A DNA stretch of 60,000 nucleotides from Takakia lepidozioides (GCA_030704615.1 CM060731.1:78164756-78224755); one strand, 5' to 3'. Shown: positions 44,601 to 56,103, numbered from the stretch's first letter. Numbers and translations: made by a program. Notes: a model not told the origin generated them from the letters alone.

Positions 44601-46175
44601 TGGCAAGATACTTTGGCGGTGTTCGACGTGGATATCCAGTATAAACCGGGACGGGACAACGTGGTGGCCGATGCTTTAAGTAGAAAGCAGCAGCTCCTGT
44701 TGGTGTACAGAGGTGAGACGACGCTCCAAAGGAAGATCCGGAAGGCTTGCCGGAAGGATGAGCTAGCAAAGTCCGTGATGCAGGACTTGAGGATGGGGAT
44801 TAAATCGTAGTTCCACTTGCAAAATGGATTGCTCCGGTATAAGCAAAAGCGTCTCTACGTGCCGAAGGAAGGGATCAGAGATAGCCTCTTGAGAGAATGC
44901 CATAATAACCCGCTTGCGGGCCACGGCGGAGCCAAGCGCACTACGGCACTCTTGAAGAAAGAGTATTTCTGGCCCAAACTGAGGGAGGAGGCAGAGGAGT
45001 ATGTCAAGACATGCACCACATGCCAACAAAACCGGAGCGAGTACAAAAAGCAAGCGGGGCTGTTACAACCCTTGCCGATTCCAGAGGGGACTTGGGAAAG
45101 CGTCTCGATGGATTTCATGACTGCTATGCCGCTGTCAAAAGGATTCGATGCAATCATGGTGGTGGTGGATAGGTTCAGTAAAATGGGCCATTTCATCCCC
45201 ACCAAGGAGACGGCTACAGCGCAGGAAACAGGTTGACTTTACTTCGCCCACGTCTTAAAGCATCATGGAGTCCCGAAGGATATTGTCTCGGACCGCGATC
45301 CAAAGTTTACGAGTAAATTTTGGAGGGCACTTTGGAACAAGATGGGGACGAGGCTGAAGATGAGCATCGCCTTCCGACCTATGACCGACGGCCAAACGGA
45401 AAGAGTGAATTCCGTAGTGAAGCAGATCTTGCGGAATTACGTGTCGGCAGACCAAACAGACTGGGTGGAACACTTAGACGAGGCATAGTTCTGTTATAAT
45501 AACACAAAACACTCCGCAACGGGAGTTTCCCCTTTCGTATTGGTCTATGGAAAAGCACCTCTGGTGCCGACAAGTTGGGCCGCCCAGGACGTTGAGGAAC
45601 CGGCAGTAGCGGTGGTACTGGAAGAATGCGAGCATTTGTTGAAGCTCGCAAAGTACAACATTGCCAAAGCTAGGAAACGGTATGAAAGGCAGGTGAATCG
45701 GAAGCGGAGGGAAGTGAAGTTTGAGGCAGGCACGGAGGTCTGGTTGAACATCAAGAATTTCCGACTATCTCCGGAAGTGAGTCCAAAGTTCGTACCTCCG
45801 TATGCGGGACCCTTTCACATCCGGAAGGTGATGAATGAGGATGTGTAAGAATTGGAGCTGCCGGCAAACAGCAAGGTGCATCCAGTATTCCACGTCTCCC
45901 TTTTGAAGCCTTACTTCAAAGATGAAGCGCGTCCGAATCGGCATCAAGTGTTGCGTCCGCCACCTGTGCTGTTGGATCATGAAAATGAACCTGAGTACGA
46001 GGTAGAGGCAGTACTTAAGTCGAGGAGGTTCAAGAACCGAGAAACGGAGTATCTCGTCAAATGGAAGGGCTATCATCATGTGGAGGCATCTTGGGTGCAT
46101 GCCTCAGAAATGGGAAACGCATCCGAGGCGGTTGCAGTTTTCGAATGGCGACCTCAAAAGCGGAAGAAGCGTTGA
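41622..46175 (+). pseudogene. Gag-Pol of chromovirus 2, several frameshifts and stops
   Basis: Gag starts at about 41622 and shows the retrotransposon Gag block (GTFEG, LRGYAQQWWQ); a frameshift lies near 42170. The zinc knuckle CFNCGEPGHMAKK lacks the last Cys. The protease has DIGASHSF in place of D(S/T)GA, so the catalytic motif is damaged. Reverse transcriptase has YIDDILVYS, RNase H has HTDALDFAIGGVL, integrase has an HHCC finger (H---H---CTTCQQN) and DDE core, and the C-terminus has a chromodomain (YLVKWKGYHHVEASW). In-frame stops occur at about 44144, 44808, 45234, 45486 and 45846, and a frameshift near 42960. Most stops are at positions where CGA, CAG or CAA is plausible. Confidence 0.93.
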
Positions 46176-46209
46176 TGGGGACATCAACCTTGGAGCGTGG
46201 GGGAGGAAA

Positions 46210-47808
46210 TGCATGCTTAGCCTGGCTTAGCTAGCTTAGGAATCTGATTGCAAAAACTTGTATTGTACAAAAATTTGTTATAAAAGAAATGGATTCCAAA
46301 TGTTGTGCGTCCTATTTTGTTTGGAATGGTGATGCATGGTGTGGTTGGCTAGTGTGTAGGATGCATGCTAGCTTACAAAAGTGGGAGAGGTAAATTGGGT
46401 TAATCGTGTGTTTGCGCAGTGCCGAAATCGGGTGACTCCCATCCAAGGGGCAATGAAACTTGCGCCTTCTTTAGGAGTTCACGTGCTAGTGCGCACCTGG
46501 CGCGTGCGCGTACTATAACTGCGCTACCGAGGGGGTTGCCTTGTAGTGCGGGCTAACACGGAAGCTACCTGCTTCCGTTCACGTACTATAATCGTGTAGC
46601 CTCGGGACGAAGTCGTAGTGCGGCTTCGGCGTGTTCCCGTACCTCAGGCCAGCATTCCAAGGCGGACCCAATTGTAGTGATTGGGGCGCGCGGTTGGTTC
46701 AAGGTTATCTTCCTAGTCAAAGAGGGTTCGAGGTGAACCCTTGCTCAAGGTGATGCCAAAAGCGACATCATGAGCGGTCGCAAGCAATGTTGTTGCAGTA
46801 AGGCGATTCGATCCTCGGGGAGGATCGTTCCTTGGCCTCGAAGTAGGCCAAGAAGAGTGCACTGGGAGGAGCTTGAGAGGCTCCACCCTTGGCCGGGACT
46901 TGGAGGAAGTCGGCCGAACTAGCTAGTGGAGAGTAGAGTCAAGTGTGGGGTTTGGTTCTTTGTCATGGGACGCCATGGTACGGAAACAAACTCCTTGATG
47001 TGGGATGCCACAACTTGGATGTTCGTTTCCACAAAATGGACAAGCCGATGAGGACATCGATTCCCTGTTGGTAGGGGTGTGTGTCGCGGCCCTTTGCCTT
47101 GAGGGCAGGAGGGTCGGGACACAAGAGGGGCTGCCCCTGTGGTGGGGGCAGTGGCAGCGATAGGTATGAGGGGCTGAAGCACCCTTGAGTGCCCAAGGCA
47201 CTCAAAGAGGCGGAGGCGCTCACTAGGTGGAGCCCCGCACACCGGGTTGCGGTGGGGGTGGCTCCACAAGGGGTGGTGGTAGCTTAGCCGGACTTAGTGG
47301 GGGTGGCATAGGACTCACCCTGGGGCGGAGACCTCGTGGTGGGAGTCGTGGGGAGTCTTGGGACTCATCACGGTCCATAGGGGCCGTGGTGGGTTGGCCA
47401 AGACTCACCGCGACTCGTCACCGGGAGTCGAGGGTGTTTGTGGTGGTTCGCCATAAAATGGCATGGTTGTTTGTGAAACCCCCGCGGACAGCTACAGAAG
47501 TATATATAGGGAGTAGTAACCCCGAGAACGGTGCAAGCCCGTTGGTGACCAAAAACTAGTGAGTAAACGAGCGAGCCGGAAAGCGACCAAAGAGTGGGGA
47601 GCTGTTCCGGACTGCCAACTACCAAAGGGAATTCCGCTGGTTCCGAAGGGGTGAAGGGTTCTTTGGGAGATCGTAGGGGGGACCGTTATGCCCCGGTGAG
47701 CAGCCGAAGCTCCAAGTTGGCCCGGCGGCCAGGTTGGGAGTTAGGCGCGCGCATCAAGCGAGTAACTATGACTTGAGGGGGGAACTTACCGAAGTGAGGT
47801 GCGCGACA
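46210..47808 (+). repeat. 3' LTR of chromovirus 2
   Basis: Starts TGCATGC right after a purine run (GTGGGGGAGGAAA) and ends GCGCGACA. The length of about 1599 bp is inferred from these ends, because the 5' LTR is too short to confirm the left boundary. It contains a small palindrome around 47178-47203 (TTGAGTGCCCAAGGCACTCAA). Confidence 0.8.
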
Positions 47809-47890
47809 ACAAACCCTAAGTACTTAAACCTCACTATCAGCAAATTCAGGCCGCAGAGCCTTAAGAAACTCAGACCGCCACAGGAAAACC
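47807..47890 (+). repeat. Direct repeat bounding the spacer segment, left copy
   Basis: ACAAACCCTAAGTACTT--ACCTCACTATCAG and the following ~50 bp recur at 50474-50553 with about ten mismatches in 80 bp. It contains one AACCCTAA telomere-like unit. The identity of the repeat is unknown. Confidence 0.7.
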
Positions 47891-48243
47891 TAAATTATCC
47901 CGATGACAAAACCCCGATGACACGGAGAAGGGTTTACCACTGCCTTTACTTGTGTCTGTTGCTGAAGGAGCATCAACCTGCTTAAAGGTATAGTCTCCTG
48001 GGTCCAAGGAATCGCTCCCAAGCAGCAGAACTCCCTCTTGATCAAACAAATCCCCATATTGATTTGCATTGTCATCGGGTGTCTAGAGGGCAAGTATGAA
48101 AATAAAGTAACCCCACCTTCAAAGGGAGATCGTTAACTGCACGTCACTACCCTAACACTAGTCATAGCTAAGAAACAAACTAATCATGAAGAATTGTCCC
48201 TTTTCTTTCCACTATTGTTCTATTGTTGTTTTATCTTGAATCT

Positions 48244-49080
48244 TTGGCATTCCGTCCTTAAGCTCCCGACGAGATGAATTCAAGGTCAGATGGTGGGGTC
48301 AGCTGCAAGATATGCCCAACACCAGATATACTAAGTTAATCGACTCTATATCTTGGAAACAGGACCGCCCTGTCAAACAAGCTAAGTCTTGGCAGAAAAG
48401 AGTAGAAGATATTCTCAAGGACTTGGACCTAGAGCCGCAAGTCTTGACCCTGCTGGATAAATCTGACTTAGAGGCTGTAGTGTCCAAAGCCATGTCTTTT
48501 GCCATGAGATTGTCTGATGAAAATGAAGTTAGGCAGAAAACTTCCCTGAACCTGTTTCCAGTTAGTGACATGGGGGTGGACATCTTGGATGACCTCAAGG
48601 GTCTACCCACTCTCGGCACTAGACTGAAATTTAAACTCAGGGCAAGAAGCCTACCTTTGAACAACAAACAGAAGCAGAGAGGAAAGGGAGAGTGCAATTG
48701 CCCGTTGTGTGGGCAATCTGAAGACAATATTCATTTTCAGATACACTGTCCAGGGTTCTCTCACCAATCTTCAAATCTATCAAGGGAATTGTGCTTGTAC
48801 CCCTGTTTACCAACTTTGAAAGTCTCGAGGCTGATCCGAAAGCCCAGGCCCTGCTGAGGCCTAGTTTTTGGGCAAATCACTTACAGCAGATTGAAGCTTG
48901 TGTGAAGGGATTTCTAGAGGATATATGGAAAACCCGGATTAATTCTATATATCAAGGTAAGTCTTACTACCAACGTCAGCCCCTGACAGAGGTAGGTTCT
49001 ATCCCTTTTGTTCCCGCTCAAACTGGGCGCGGGGTCAATGTCCACAAGGCTACGGCAAACAACGTCCTATGAGTACAATC
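48244..49080 (+). mobile_element. 5'-truncated LINE with 12-bp target duplication
   Basis: A frame from about 48260 (RRDEFKVRWWGQLQDMPNTR) reaches a reverse-transcriptase-associated zinc-binding motif CPLCGQSEDNIHFQIHCPG (C-x2-C-x7-H-x4-C), typical of the LINE C-terminus. A frame change near 48830 leads to [12 protein letters not shown] and the stop. The terminus is TATGAGTACAA without poly(A). Direct repeats TATCTTGAATCT at 48232-48243 and 49081-49092 mark the insertion. The same 3' terminus is found in both LINE insertions in hemE introns. Confidence 0.85.
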
Positions 49081-49082
49081 TA

Positions 49083-49432
49083 TCTTGAATCTGAGCAGAT
49101 TCCATCCTATGGAATAAATAAATTATTTGCAAACCCTAAGCACTTGACCTTCTGTTCATTGACTGCTTGCACTACTCGAACTCAAGACAGAAAAACAAAG
49201 AAAAGCAACAAAAGCAAGAGAGAAGGTATAGAAAAGCATGAGGGTCAATCACAGACCATACTGAAATGCAGAGATTCCTTACAATCCAATCCAATCTTGA
49301 ATCTGAGCAGATTCCATCCTACAGAATAAATAAATTATTTGCAAACCTTAAGCACCTGACCTTGTGTTCATTGACTGCTTAAACTACTTGAACTCAAGAC
49401 AGAAAAACAAAGAAAAGCAACAAAAGCAGGAA
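49083..49432. repeat. ~140-bp sequence repeated twice, 210 bp apart
   Basis: The block from CTTGAATCTGAGCAGATTCC through AATAAATTATTTGCAAACC to AGAAAAGCAACAAAAGCA occurs at about 49083-49222 and 49293-49432 with few differences. Confidence 0.85.
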
Positions 49433-50473
49433 GAAAAGCAAAACCCTACTACATGCTGTAGGTGCTACAAAATCTTTGAGAAGTATCCCCACAAGAACCC
49501 ATGTTGTTGAGTTGCATCTATCATGTAGTGCACAACCACAATTCCACACATAAATAACAAACAACCGTGTCTTTCAAAGGACCCTCCTCATATTTTACTT
49601 GTTAACATGGATCTATCGAATGAATAAACTGCGTGTATCAACCGAACACAGGATCACACATGGGATTGGGAGAAGCTGTTGAAACCCTGAGTGCACAACG
49701 CAGCCAAGAAACCGAAAAAATTGCAAACATTTGACTCCAAACTACGCATTGAACGAATCATTGAACAAATCAGCAACTGCAGCGGGTTCAACAATCAACT
49801 GCCCAATTGTCTTGCAAGAATTCAAATGTGCCTGCCCACAATCAGAATTGCAGACATAAAAACAAACGGGCTCAGACTGCCCTAGGCAACCCATCGACAT
49901 TCAACCCATCGACATTCAGAGACGTAACAAAAATCAGATGAAGATTTGAAACCCGAACTCTGTACATACTCTCGAGATGCCATTGAGCCCGTCCAAAACT
50001 GTTACGGATATGATTATGGATGCAAAAAATCCAAGAGAGCTCCAAAGACACAAAGGAAGGCTCCCTCTCCCTCACAATAAAAATAGAAGTGGATGGAGGA
50101 CGGCAATCACTCACAAGTGAACTACCAAAATGACGGTTTAGAGTTAGGGTTTCAGGCCACACAACACTTTAAACCTGCCATCATCTGCCGCAATCTGACC
50201 GACCACTGTGCTTCAAGAGATTCAGAAGGGCTTGCCCTCTGACCTCGCACGAAAAGTGCCTACAAAGGTTCACGGGCAGACATTTCCAAGAAGCAGTGCA
50301 ATGCATATAATCCTTGTGAAAACCCTTACTCCAAAACGAGTGTGTCGGCAACCAGAATTCCACATACAAATAATATGCTGCTCATGGGCATTTGAGATCA
50401 TAATCAACCAAGGATTCTGAAGTCATAACTAATATTATCATTTCCTCTTCAAAAGGAGCAAATGATCTGGTGA
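49433..50473. other. Spacer sequence, nothing recognised
   Basis: Short open frames only. The segment lies between the LINE-proximal repeat and the second copy of the 80-bp direct repeat. Confidence 0.5.
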
Positions 50474-50553
50474 CGACAAACTCTAAGTACTTGAACCTCA
50501 CTATCAGTAAACTGAGGCCGCAGAACCCTAAGAAACTCATACCACCACAAGGA
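50474..50553 (+). repeat. Direct repeat bounding the spacer segment, right copy
   Basis: Second copy of the repeat at 47807-47890. Confidence 0.7.
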
Positions 50554-50568
50554 TCAGGTGCTGTAAAA

Positions 50569-50630
50569 ACTTTGGATAGCCTCGAGCACGCAGTCGTTCA
50601 TAGAACAGTCGTCTGATCTCTGAAAAACCT
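50569..50630 (-). mobile_element. Inverted fragment of the PLE C-terminal coding region
   Basis: ACTTTGGATAGCCTCGAGCACG through CTCTGAAAAACCT is the reverse complement of about 53105-53165 of the adjacent PLE. It abuts the 5' end of the plus-strand PLE. Partial inverted copies at the 5' side are common in PLE insertions. Confidence 0.85.
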
Positions 50631-53333
50631 CATGCTTGTAGAATTTCTTCTCCTAAGCTTGTGAATTTCTTCTCCTCTTTGGCCGTTCGACCTTCCCTTG
50701 ATGCAAGCATTCAATCAGCCACTCTTGCTTTCCATAACACTTTACAAAAAGCCTTCATCAAGGCTCATGTGGAGGTGTTGGCAGAAGCAGAAACCACTTT
50801 GAGCAAATCATTTGATCTTTTCATTGCTCGACTCCAGGAGATCAGATCCCATGTGGACGTCTCTTCTTGTCTTGACAAAGATGAGGACTCTATTTGGATT
50901 TTCGAGGAGCTTGAGTTTGTATGCACTGAAGCTACCAAGTCTTGGTTTGCTGGAATCTCTTATTTTTGTGCTAACCACAACTTGGCAACCACTGTGAGGG
51001 AAACGGCTTTGCGTAAAAAGAATCGCGCTAAGGATGCCGCCATGGCAGATGCTGATGTTCTTCCGTGCGAGCCTTCCATTGCCGAGCTTGTTAGGAAAGA
51101 GGTGCAGAAGCAATTTTCCTCCAAAGGGAATAACTCTTCTCTCTCCCCTAAACAACGACCAACCTACAAGAGACACTTCACCAAATTCCAAAGCAAGTTC
51201 TTTCAAGCAACAGGGAAATGGACAGCAGCGGAGTGGGATTGCTCGCATCCGTTCCGCTGCATCGCGTTTCTCTTCTCCGAGCAAATCCGCCCTGCATTCT
51301 CAGACCCCTCATGGTTTTGGCAAACAAAAGTCGGGGCAAAGCCCACAACAGAAGCCCAAAAAGAAGGTAACTTGGGTAGGATCAAATCGAAAAGAGCCCG
51401 CAAGCTGTTTTGGTGGCCGTTGAAGGATGTAGAGGCCTATAAGCTTTTTCTTTTCTCTGGCAAGAGAGTCTCTCAGGTAGAGAATAGGTTAACCAATGTG
51501 ACCATCCACAACATGGCCAATCGACCACTCTCTTGTTTTGAAAAGAAGCTTTTAGGCTTAGGTTTGAGCTTCATTCCACATCCTACTCCTCCGTCTACTA
51601 CTTCTATTCTTGATGCTTATGAGGCTTTTGCTCGATCTTTACGTCTTCGACATCACTCCCGTGATGCTAGAGATAGACCCATTCCTCCATTTAGAGTCCC
51701 TAACCCTTCTTGGGATCAGTGTGTACGGCTTCCTGCTTTAGAAAGTATCATTGCAGACGGTCGCGACATTGTAAAGGCTCGCTTCAAGGATGTGGTTCGC
51801 CTGCCTTCAAGTCCTCTATTCGAGGTCATCTCAAGACTGCAATGCGTGCTCTGACTACAGATGACTCCATCGTCATCAACCCCGCGGACAAAAATCGTGG
51901 GTTGGTGATCATGCGTAAGGATTGGTACATGGATGAGGCACACCGCCAACTCCACGATGGACAGGTTTATGAATCTGTGGCAGAGATTCCATGGGACAAT
52001 CTCAAGTATGATTTGGATGCAGTGCTCATTTCTGCTTTTATGCAGGGATTAATCGACAAGCAGGAAAAGGATTTTTTGGCTTTCAAGCCCCGAGGGGGTT
52101 ACCGACCCTGCATGTTCTATATTGTGCCCAAAATGCACAAACCTGTGGTGGTTGGGAGACCAATTTGTTCGTACAATGGGTACCTTTTTGAGCACGCATC
52201 CAAGTGGTTACATTACCATTTGTTTCATATTTTGCTTCAAGAACGTAATCATTTGATAGATTCAATTTCTTTGTTGAAAGATCTGTCGAGTAGACAACTT
52301 CCTCGAGATGTGTTTCTATTCACCTTTGATGTGGAGTCATTGTACCCTAGCATTCCTACTGGGGACGGGCTTCGACGATTGAAGGACATGATTACCGGCA
52401 AGCTCAAGTCACCCCGGTTTGAAGGACTCGTCATGAGTCTTTCTCACATGGTCTTGGAGAATAGCTATCTTCAATTTGGCTCGAGCTATTGCCATCAAAT
52501 CCGAGGCACTGCAATGGGTAGCAATTTTACTGTTGTGTATGCTTGTCTCTTTCTTTGCAGCTTAAAAAAAGAGTTGGTTTGCGCAGCAAGAGGTAGGACT
52601 CGTCATGAGTCTTTCTCACATGGTCTTGGAGAACAACTATCTTCAATTTGGCTCGAGCTATTGGCATCAAATCCGACGCACTGCAATGGGTAGCAATTTT
52701 GCTGTTGTGTATGCTTATCTCTTTCTTTGGAGCTTAGAAAGAGAGTTGGCTTGCGCAACAAGAGGTATATGGCATTTGTACTACAAGAGATACATCGATG
52801 ACGGATTTGGAATCTGGGAAGGATCTCGGGCAAGTTTGGAGACTTGGCTCGATCGATACAACTCTCTCAATCCCACAATTCGCATTCAAAGGGTGATATC
52901 TGACTCTACTGTTGACATTCTTGATATTCAATTCTTCAAGGGAGCTGATTTTGTCAATAGTGGGATTTTATCTTCGAGATGTCATCAGAAGGCACTCAAC
53001 AGATATCAGTACTTGCCATGGACGTCTTGTCATCCGTGACACCAAAAACGAGCATTCATCATTGGTGAGCTACGCCGATACACTTTGAGAGAAAGCACAT
53101 GTGCAGGTTTTTCAGAGATCAGACGACTGTTCTATGAACGACTGCGTGCTCGAGGCTATCCAAAGTCTTTTATCTTAGAGTGTTTTAGTCTATGTGACTA
53201 CGCACAATGTGCTACACTGTTAGCTTCAGAATCCACTCGTAAGTTGATGGGTAAGCGGGCCCCCTTGGTTTTGAAACTTGAGCATTCTCGATATACTCAA
53301 AGCTCTAAACCTTGGGGGAGTCCTAAACCCTAA
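50631..53333 (+). pseudogene. Penelope-like reverse transcriptase, 5'-truncated with frame breaks (right arm)
   Basis: An N-terminal region of about 397 codons (50661-51854, GTG at its start, no ATG) includes VRLPALESIIADGRDI. The reading frame then moves to the overlapping frame from about 51800 (ALTTDDSIVINPADKNRGLVIM). Conserved blocks: FYIVPKMHKPVVVGRPIC, motif A FTFDVESLYPSIP, motif B RGTAMGSNF, then a 172-bp tandem duplication that shifts frame, motif C YKRYIDDGFGIW, DSTVDILDIQFF, HPRHQKRAFIIGELRRY (crossing a stop at 53037) and EIRRLFYERLRARGYP. The frame ends at 53333 inside CCTAAACCCTAAA. No GIY-YIG domain follows. The layout fits the endonuclease-less, telomere-associated PLE group. 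No intact protein can be made from this copy. Confidence 0.92.
52424..52767 (+). repeat. 172-bp tandem duplication across reverse-transcriptase motif B
   Basis: GGACTCGTCATGAGTC... begins at 52424 and again at 52596. The two units differ at over ten positions, so the duplication is not recent. 172 is not a multiple of three, so it breaks the frame. The left arm has a single unit. Confidence 0.9.
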
Positions 53334-53335
53334 AC
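53322..53335 (+). repeat. Telomere-like repeat at the PLE stop codon (right arm)
   Basis: CCTAAACCCTAAAC; the PLE stop TAA is within the second unit. Confidence 0.85.
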
Positions 53336-53660
53336 TGCATGAGCATCTTTTGAAAGTTCCGCAGTTAGCATCTTATGACAAACCTATGGTTTGTTGGAAA
53401 AAAACGAGGAATTTACGTTCCTATTTAGTTCGTGCTAAGTTACAATAGAGTCAATTATATTAAAAGAGATATTCTTGGCTTACCGGCATAAGTTGGAAAA
53501 AAGACCTTTTTCTTTTTTAGAAAAGAGATATTCTTGGCTTATAGGCTTAAGTTGGAAAAGAACTTTTTCTTTTCTAGAAAAAGACCTTTCTCGGCTAAAA
53601 GATACTTTTAGTTGTCTTTTTATCTTATGCACTTTTTGAGACATCACTTATTATAAGGTT
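53336..53660 (+). mobile_element. PLE 3' UTR, proximal part (right arm)
   Basis: Colinear with 39590-39905 (minus) and with 34260-34565 of copy 1. Shared motifs include ACAATAGAGTCAATTATATT and TTTTTGAGACA. It contains a duplicated ~50-bp block (AGAGATATTCTTGGCTTA, then AAGTTGGAAAA). PLE homology ends near 53660. Confidence 0.75.
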
Positions 53661-53954
53661 TGCATTTGAAACTTACAGACATGGAGCGTTACAGACATGG
53701 AGCAGTGAGGATGACGACCTTCACTACATCTCAGTTTATGGCTGCAAACTGATTGACTGTAGTGGTGCTGCAGCCTGCTAAGAGGACAGCATATTCAAGC
53801 CTGGGAGCAGACCGAGTCTTCTCTCCTATGGAGAGGGAGTTTGTTTCTGACATTGTGAGTTTCTGGCCCTGATCTGAAAGTTCTATGTGCATGTGACAGA
53901 AATATATCAACAAAAAAAGCATATGAGAAGACTCGTAGGAACGGGACACCACCT

Positions 53955-54056
53955 AGGAACCGGGGAGAAGAGTATGCCACACCCGTCAGTAGCAAGATTC
54001 GACCCCAGAATCGTCTCGGTCGCACTTAGTGCACTTAGCCAACTGAGCTACCGACT
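53955..54056 (-). mobile_element. SINE head fragment in the right arm
   Basis: The minus strand carries CGGTAGCTCAGTTGG, GGGGTCGAATCTTGC and CTTCTCCCCGGTTCC, matching 37999-38100 of the left arm. The SINE 3' half and tail are absent. Confidence 0.8.
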
Positions 54057-54706
54057 GTTGGTTTTTAATTTCCGAATGGTAAATCACAAAAATCAAAAGT
54101 GATCACGGAAATCACTGTAGAGAAGCCAACGTCAACACACACAAGGAATCTGATACTCAGAGTGCCTGCACGTCTTCCAATGACATGAAAAACTCTGGTC
54201 TACAATTCCTAGTAGAAGTCTATCTTAACGCTCTTTGGTTCACTTGACTCACCGCCAAGTGTAGCCAAAACAAAACTTCAAGAATATTCACACCTAATCT
54301 CGATTCTCAATGGCACCCGATGCCCAGTGCACTACAACACACAACCACGCCTTGGTGTTGAACCAATTGACCTGCCGACTCCCCTGGAAACAAAATTATT
54401 CTGGAATATCCTGCAAACTTGTCACACCATCGTGTCATGCAGTGTAACACAAAGCTGATGAACTCATTGATTGGTTCATGAAAACATACTTGTCATTAAT
54501 TTGTGTCCCTTTTTCACAGGTTCTTGAAGTTGGTCCATGGTTGAATACAGAAGCAGTCTAACTTAGTAGTATATTTCTATAGCGTGGAAAGGTGTGACAG
54601 CATCAAGAGAATATAGAAATGTCACCAAACACAAAAAAATAGAGCCAGTATCCCAATGAATCTCACCTTCTCAATACTCCATGAGCCATCACAAAATTTG
54701 TCCCCG

Positions 54707-56103
54707 TCACTCCTTGATAGAACGTAAGAAATCACATAACACGCGGTCAAACAAATCCTCCGCTTCTACCTGTCCAATATAGCCAATTAAACGATTATCT
54801 TGGCATTCAGATTGGAGTTTAGCTGGCTTCTTTGCAGGATAGGCAACTACCAAGCTGATACAACCATCTTTGCATGCGGCAAGCGCCCTCGTTTTGGACT
54901 CGGAACTATTCTTGTACATCTGTTCCGGATCTGTAGTTGCCCACTGCTCTAGCCCACTGCACCTCAGATCGCAGCTTCAGTTGACAGAAGATAGGAATCT
55001 TCAAATTCCCAAGTCTCACAACAAAAAGAACATCAACTCCAGATCTGTCGTCAAAAATGAGGCATGGCGGACGAGATTTCTCTTCAGCATCAAGAAAATT
55101 TACTTACGGTGTGGATCCTATATGACTCCCTCCACACTCCTTCACCTTCACCGGTAATCGTTGGCTTGTCCCTTGCGAATTTTGGAGGCAGGGTTGCATC
55201 CTTGAAACAGCACATATCGGCCAACAATTTTGTGCCGTCAAACAGCTTGGCCACATGAACTGTGAAAAGTTTCTCCCATGCCCTACCCATTGCACTGGGA
55301 TCATCCTTGCAATCAACCATGTAGTCTTTAAGTGATTTCTCAAATGAATGGTTGATCGTCAAATAGTTCATGATGCTATGATGGACTGTCGGTTCGACTA
55401 TAGAGAGAAAGTGAATTGGGAACCTGTTGAATGGTGTAGCTGTCCAAGGCCACACTCGAGCAAAGTCATATCTCCGTCCGTTGAAATGAAATGGTATGTT
55501 CTCCCCTCCCTGCATAGGCAAAGGAGGTTCCTATTCTTTGCACCAAGGAAGCACCATTGAATGATTCTTCTTTCAGGACAAATGTTCCTTTTGCTCCACA
55601 CAGAGCGCTCACAGCATAATAAATGGAAGTGCTGTCATTGGTGTTGCTTGTGATCTCCTTGAAATAGTTGTCTACTACCGTTATATCCCATCTTCCTCCA
55701 GCCTCCTCAGAAGGCGCTCGACACAACTTACCAAACACCTTCGACGGCCTCTGAACTTTTCCAGCAGATACTGGGCATTGTCCTCCATATGATCATCCTC
55801 TAGCTTCAGGTACTCGCTGCAGAATTTCAGAACCTGACGCACATCTGTCCATGAAGAAAATTGAACCGGGCCACCACCCCCTTCTTTTGCAATCAGCGAA
55901 CCTATGTCCGCTTCCAGCTTCAAAAAGCTGACACATGTACCAGCAACAAATACTTTCTGCTTTGGCAATGCCATAGATGGCCCCACTAGGGCTTTGATCA
56001 ACGGAGAAAAAATGGACCTTAGCTCTTTCGTCTCGGGGGATTCATAGTCATTTACATTTTTCCTTCCCAACACCTGCGCTTCATCCAGCACTACAGTGAA
56101 AGT
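54707..56103 (-). pseudogene. CRN-type NTPase/restriction-endonuclease-like protein, multiply frameshifted (right copy)
   Basis: Inverted counterpart of 35957-37355. It keeps the bases around 55925 that are deleted in the left copy, so the Walker B segment (VVLDEAQVLGRKN) reads on into LEADIGSLIAKE. A one-base loss near 55708 (GAGGAGGCTGG), a five-base insertion near 55489 (ATTTC) and further indels near 55080 and 54950 break the remainder. The nuclease-core motif QLKL is still visible near 54970. The two copies therefore carry different lesions, and the element-internal junction with PLE 3' sequence at 56104 is shared. Confidence 0.8.

Larger units (their letters stand above)
41263..47808 (+). 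mobile_element. Decayed Ty3/gypsy chromovirus 2 with rearranged 5' LTR
   Basis: Internal region with initiator tRNA-Met primer-binding site, gag, pol and chromodomain, and a full 3' LTR of about 1.6 kb (46210-47808). Only the last 240 bp of the 5' LTR (41327-41566) remain. They are preceded by a 61-bp piece (41263-41323) that is the reverse complement of an internal LTR segment (about 47168-47230). No target duplication can be read because the left flank is PLE and the right flank is unrelated. Confidence 0.9.

Noticed and set aside
54447-54490. A second hammerhead-like string (CTGATGA ... GAAA) in the CRN 3' flank, plus strand
   Set aside because: The bases after CTGATGA cannot form helix II; the only stem (TGAAC/GTTCA) uses core bases, and no GTC site with helix I follows.
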